In this document: positions 61,560 to 64,000 of the stretch, in pieces | Layout of the letters: each line of letters begins with the position of its first letter | How positions within the stretch are numbered: the first letter of the stretch is position 1 | Source: Spyradocola sp034113365 | GTDB lineage: Bacteria > Bacillota > Clostridia > Christensenellales > UBA1750 | Direction of reading: 5' to 3' | Assembly (NCBI GenBank): GCA_034113365.1 | Contig: JAXEXP010000102.1 | Span: forward strand, 1-64,000 | Length of the DNA stretch: 64,000 nt | Translations under genes and position numbers: made by a program | Notes under the pieces: generated by a model | Database searches by the model: none | What the model saw: the letters and a program-made list of their open reading frames with translations, nothing else | Told to the model about the DNA's origin: nothing

Positions 61560-62078
61560 CTACTCAAAATCCGTGATCTCAAAGGTGCACTGGGGCGCGC
61601 CGCCCGCGATGGTCTCGAGGATGCGGACGCGGACCGGTCTGCCGAACGCCTCTGCAAACAGGCGCTGATACCACCCGGCGGAGCACTCGCAGTAGGCGGG
61701 GTTCATCTCCTTTGCCGCCTTGGGGATGTTGCAGTAGCATTGCGTGTAGACCGCGATGATGCGGCCCGGCTCCAGGCGCAGGCGCCTGCCGCCGATGTCC
61801 GCTTCATTGAGCAGGCGCAGGAATTCCGCCGTGCCGCCGGACTGCGCGCGCAGCTTTTTCGCCGTTTTAACGGCCGAGGCGGACAGGCAGCGCCCGCCGC
61901 AGCGGCGCATGGGCGCGGTCATGTCGATGCACAGTTCGCCTGCGGCGTTCAGCAGCCGGTTGATGTAGGCCGCCTGTTTGCGCGGCGTGGCGGCAGCGTC
62001 GATGTCGCCGATGCGGGCGCGGACGGCTTCGGCGGCCGGCTCGTCCATGTTTTCCAGTATGCGCAGGGCCTTGTTCAT
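61560..62078 (-). CDS. Uncharacterised protein with Cys-x-Cys motif, V4R/L-2-amino-thiazoline hydrolase-like C-terminus
   Basis: 172 aa. The C-terminal part reads CYCNIPKAAKEMNPAYCECS, then GWYQRLFAEAFGRPVRVRIL, and GGAPQCTFEI. A GW....F.....G..V.V......G...C.F.I arrangement is seen in V4R and ATC-hydrolase-like proteins, so a metal- or small-ligand-binding role is possible, but this is only resemblance. Also Cys near 60 (RRCGGRCL). Start overlaps the stop of the next gene by 4 bp. Confidence 0.7.
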   Translation of the reverse strand: MNKALRILENMDEPAAEAVRARIGDIDAAATPRKQAAYINRLLNAAGELCIDMTAPMRRCGGRCLSASAVKTAKKLRAQSGGTAEFLRLLNEADIGGRRLRLEPGRIIAVYTQCYCNIPKAAKEMNPAYCECSAGWYQRLFAEAFGRPVRVRILETIAGGAPQCTFEITDFE

Positions 62079-62515
62079 GCGTCTGACCTCCCTTGTGTGA
62101 GCAGCAGGTATTGCGCGGCGGTCACGAAATTGTCCGCATCGCGCGCGTCGAGGCCGCGGCGGACGAACAGGTCGTCCCAGACGGCGGCGGCGCGCCGGAT
62201 GTCGGCGCACTCGACGTGGAAGAAGCCCGTCGTGCGGTCGATGCCCACGAGCACCTCGCCGTCAAGGCGGTAAGCGGCGACGCCGGGCTGCGCGCCATCC
62301 GGCAGTTTTTCGCGGTGGACGTCGTTGTCCAGCAGATTGCCCTCCACCACGGAGAGGAAGTCCGCGTCCGCATAGGGCTGCGGCGCGTATTTCGCCACGA
62401 AATACCGCTCCAGCTCGATTCCGCTGATGCGGTTGGGCACAAGGCGGTCGCGGTTCTGCGCATAGATGCGCCGCCAGCGTTCTACGTCCCGCCGGGTCGC
62501 CTTTTGTGTAATCAT
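62075..62515 (-). CDS. Uncharacterised 146-aa protein, partner of the Cys-rich protein
   Basis: 146 aa, no membrane segments. Contains GIELERYFVAKYAPQPY, GVAAYRLDGEVLVGIDRTTG and a C-terminal helix (DADNFVTAAQYLLLTQGR). No family recognised. Good SD GGCAGGTGAG before ATG 62515. Four-base overlap with the gene after it indicates co-translation. Confidence 0.65.
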   Translation of the reverse strand: MITQKATRRDVERWRRIYAQNRDRLVPNRISGIELERYFVAKYAPQPYADADFLSVVEGNLLDNDVHREKLPDGAQPGVAAYRLDGEVLVGIDRTTGFFHVECADIRRAAAVWDDLFVRRGLDARDADNFVTAAQYLLLTQGRSDA

Positions 62516-62537
62516 TGTGCTCACCTGCCTTTTTTTA

Positions 62538-62567
62538 ATTATAACTCGGCAACGCAGCGCGCTGCAA
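62538..62567 (-). promoter_or_regulatory. Promoter of the two uncharacterised genes
   Basis: Minus-strand TATAAT at 62538-62543 with TTGCAG 18 bases upstream (62562-62567). It diverges from the hflX promoter. Confidence 0.6.
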
Positions 62568-62572
62568 GCGCT

Positions 62573-62600
62573 TTTACCGGCGTGCGTTTTGTTGTATAAT
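62573..62600 (+). promoter_or_regulatory. Promoter of hflX
   Basis: TTTACC (62573-62578), 16-bp spacer, TATAAT (62595-62600). Just before a good SD (GGGAGG). Confidence 0.7.
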
Positions 62601-62645
62601 AGGGGCAGAGAGGGAGTTTTTCCTCCGGAAACAGGGAGGTTTTTT

Positions 62646-64000
62646 ATGATAAACGGAAACACGCAGGGCATACGGCAGGCGCTGCTGGAGCAGATGGAGA
62701 CGATGCAGCAGATCGAGTGCGAGCGCGACGAGTTCCTGCCCGAGGAGCTGATGCGGCAGCTGGCGCGCTACACGGGGCTGCTGGGGCGCGAGATCTCGGT
62801 GTATCTGTCGCGCGGCGGCGACGTGCTGGACGTGACGGTGGGCGACGCGCAGACCGTCTCTCTGGCCAGCGTCAACACGCGGCGGTCACTGACGCGGCTG
62901 TCGGGCGTGCGGTGCATCCACACCCATCCGGGCGGGGACAGCACGCTCTCGGGCGTGGATCTGCAGTCGCTGCAGCGGCTGCGGCTGGACGCGATGGCCG
63001 CCATCGGCGTGAACGCAGAGGGGCAGGCCACGGCGCTGTCGGTGGCGTTTTTGGGCGAACCGGCGGAGGACGGGCAATACAATCTGCTGCTGACCAAGCC
63101 CTTTTCCCCGGCGCGCATCCCGCAGGCGGGGCTGATGCAGCAGATCGACGAGGCCGACCGCCGCATCGCGGCCGCCTCGCCGCCCGAGGAGCGGCACACC
63201 GAGCGCGCGCTGGTGGTGGGGCTTGCCGAGAGCGAGGACGCGCCCACGCTGCTGGAGCTGGAGCGGCTGGCGGACACCGCGGGCGCAAAGGTGGTGGCGC
63301 GCATCTACCAGAACCGCTCCAAGGCGGAGGCGGGCACCTACATCGGCGCGGGCAAGGCGCGGGAGCTGTCGCTGATGGTGCAGAGCGCGGACATCGACCT
63401 GGTGATCATGGACGACGAGCTGACGGGCGCGCAGGTGCGCAACCTGGAGGAGCTGATCGGCTGCCGCGTGATCGACCGCACGACGCTGATCCTGGACATC
63501 TTCGCGCAGCGGGCGTCGTCGCGCGAGGGCAAGCTGCAGGTGGAGCTGGCACAGATGAAGTATCAGCTGCCGCGGCTGTCGGGCTTGGGCGTGGTGCTGT
63601 CGCGCTTGGGCGGCGGCATCGGCACGCGCGGCCCGGGCGAGACCAAGCTGGAGATGGACAGGCGGCGCATCCGCAGGCGCATCACGGACATCTCGCGCGA
63701 ATTGGAGGAGGTACGCAGGCAGCGGACGCTGCGGCGGGCGCGGCGGGTGCGCAACGAGGTGCCCGTGGCGGCCATCGTGGGCTACACCAACGCGGGCAAG
63801 TCCTCGCTGCTCAACCTGCTCTCGGGTGCGGACGTGCTGGCCGAGGACAAGCTGTTCGCCACGCTGGACCCCGTCACGCGGCGCATCACGCTGCCCTGCG
63901 GCATGGACTGCCTGCTGGTGGACACCGTGGGGTTCATCAGCAAGCTGCCGCACGAGCTGGTCAATGCCTTCCGCTCCACGCTGGAGGAGGCGATGCACGC
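62646..64000 (+). CDS. hflX: GTPase HflX with an N-terminal JAMM-like extension (partial, C-terminus outside window)
   Basis: 451 codons visible. Residues about 45-170 precede the usual HflX domain and hold RCIHTHPGGDSTLSGVD (His92, His94, Ser102, Asp105), the spacing of a JAMM/RadC-like metal site. Then the HflX N-domain, coiled coil (TKLEMDRRRIRRRI), and G domain with P-loop GYTNAGKSS (about 379-387) and DTVGF. Ribosome-splitting GTPase. Frame runs off the right edge before G4. GGGAGG lies upstream of ATG. Confidence 0.93.
   Translation, partial: MINGNTQGIRQALLEQMETMQQIECERDEFLPEELMRQLARYTGLLGREISVYLSRGGDVLDVTVGDAQTVSLASVNTRRSLTRLSGVRCIHTHPGGDSTLSGVDLQSLQRLRLDAMAAIGVNAEGQATALSVAFLGEPAEDGQYNLLLTKPFSPARIPQAGLMQQIDEADRRIAAASPPEERHTERALVVGLAESEDAPTLLELERLADTAGAKVVARIYQNRSKAEAGTYIGAGKARELSLMVQSADIDLVIMDDELTGAQVRNLEELIGCRVIDRTTLILDIFAQRASSREGKLQVELAQMKYQLPRLSGLGVVLSRLGGGIGTRGPGETKLEMDRRRIRRRITDISRELEEVRRQRTLRRARRVRNEVPVAAIVGYTNAGKSSLLNLLSGADVLAEDKLFATLDPVTRRITLPCGMDCLLVDTVGFISKLPHELVNAFRSTLEEAMH

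Overview
The window looks like chromosome from a GC-rich, anaerobic, probably spore-forming Clostridia (Bacillota) member, most likely a gut lineage. Evidence: strong AGGAGG-type ribosome binding sites, an HrcA/CIRCE-controlled hrcA-grpE-dnaK-dnaJ operon, the sporulation sigma factor SigH, mini-ribonuclease III, NiaR, a TPP riboswitch in front of thiT, the oxygen-sensitive hydrogenase maturase HydE, and short high-GC interspersed repeats. I cannot name the species. I found no rRNA, tRNA, CRISPR array, transposase or phage module.

Layout. 0-2.1 kb (minus): cdsA (cut by the window edge), uppS, a PASTA-like small protein and frr. 2.2-6.6 kb (minus): nucleoside hydrolase, CE7 esterase, small membrane protein, SPFH/zinc-ribbon protein, Cys-tRNA(Pro) deacylase. 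6.7-12.5 kb (mostly plus): murA, VOC protein, DUF2268 protease, GNAT, DinG/XPD-like helicase. 12.5-13.8 kb (minus): niaR and a YugP-type protease. 13.9-21.3 kb (plus): a tandem GTPase pair, asnS, OadB and a tiny OadG-like subunit, KdpD/KdpE-like two-component system. 21.3-26.5 kb (minus): SDR, then a five-gene run M28 peptidase, Xaa-Pro aminopeptidase, lrgA, lrgB, Nudix. 26.5-34.5 kb: an unusual noncoding region with DnaA-box-like sites, gpsA and a duplicated gpsA tail, RraA-like protein, MFS, leuA, orphan dinJ, a secreted SH3 protein. 34.5-36.9 kb (minus): pyrH, tsf, rpsB. 37-43.4 kb: an ECF sigma gene with an in-frame stop plus its membrane partner, GNAT, SGNH hydrolase, FliB-like, HD protein, C39-like peptidase, hydE. 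43.45-43.82 kb: a dense multi-hairpin element. 43.8-48.7 kb (minus): the heat-shock operon. 49-58.2 kb (minus): MFS with a putative leader peptide, hemW, GNAT, then mrnC-thyX-rlmB-yacP-sigH-rdgB-lepA. 58.3-64 kb: riboswitch-controlled thiT, YfbR-like nucleotidase, serpin lipoprotein, two uncharacterised proteins, hflX (cut by the edge).

How it fits together. Core translation, envelope and heat-shock clusters carry most of the window. The usual rpsB-tsf-pyrH-frr-uppS-cdsA order is kept on one strand but is split by about 32.5 kb between pyrH and frr. The usual lepA-hemW-hrcA-grpE-dnaK-dnaJ order is likewise interrupted by an MFS gene and a repeat block. The most interesting less-explained items are the 365-bp structured element downstream of dnaJ, the ECF sigma gene with a premature TAA, the tandem GTPases, the leader ORF before the MFS pump, the PASTA-like mini-protein, the serpin lipoprotein with an atypical hinge, and the shared repeat blocks. 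All calls come from reading the sequence; no database search was run.
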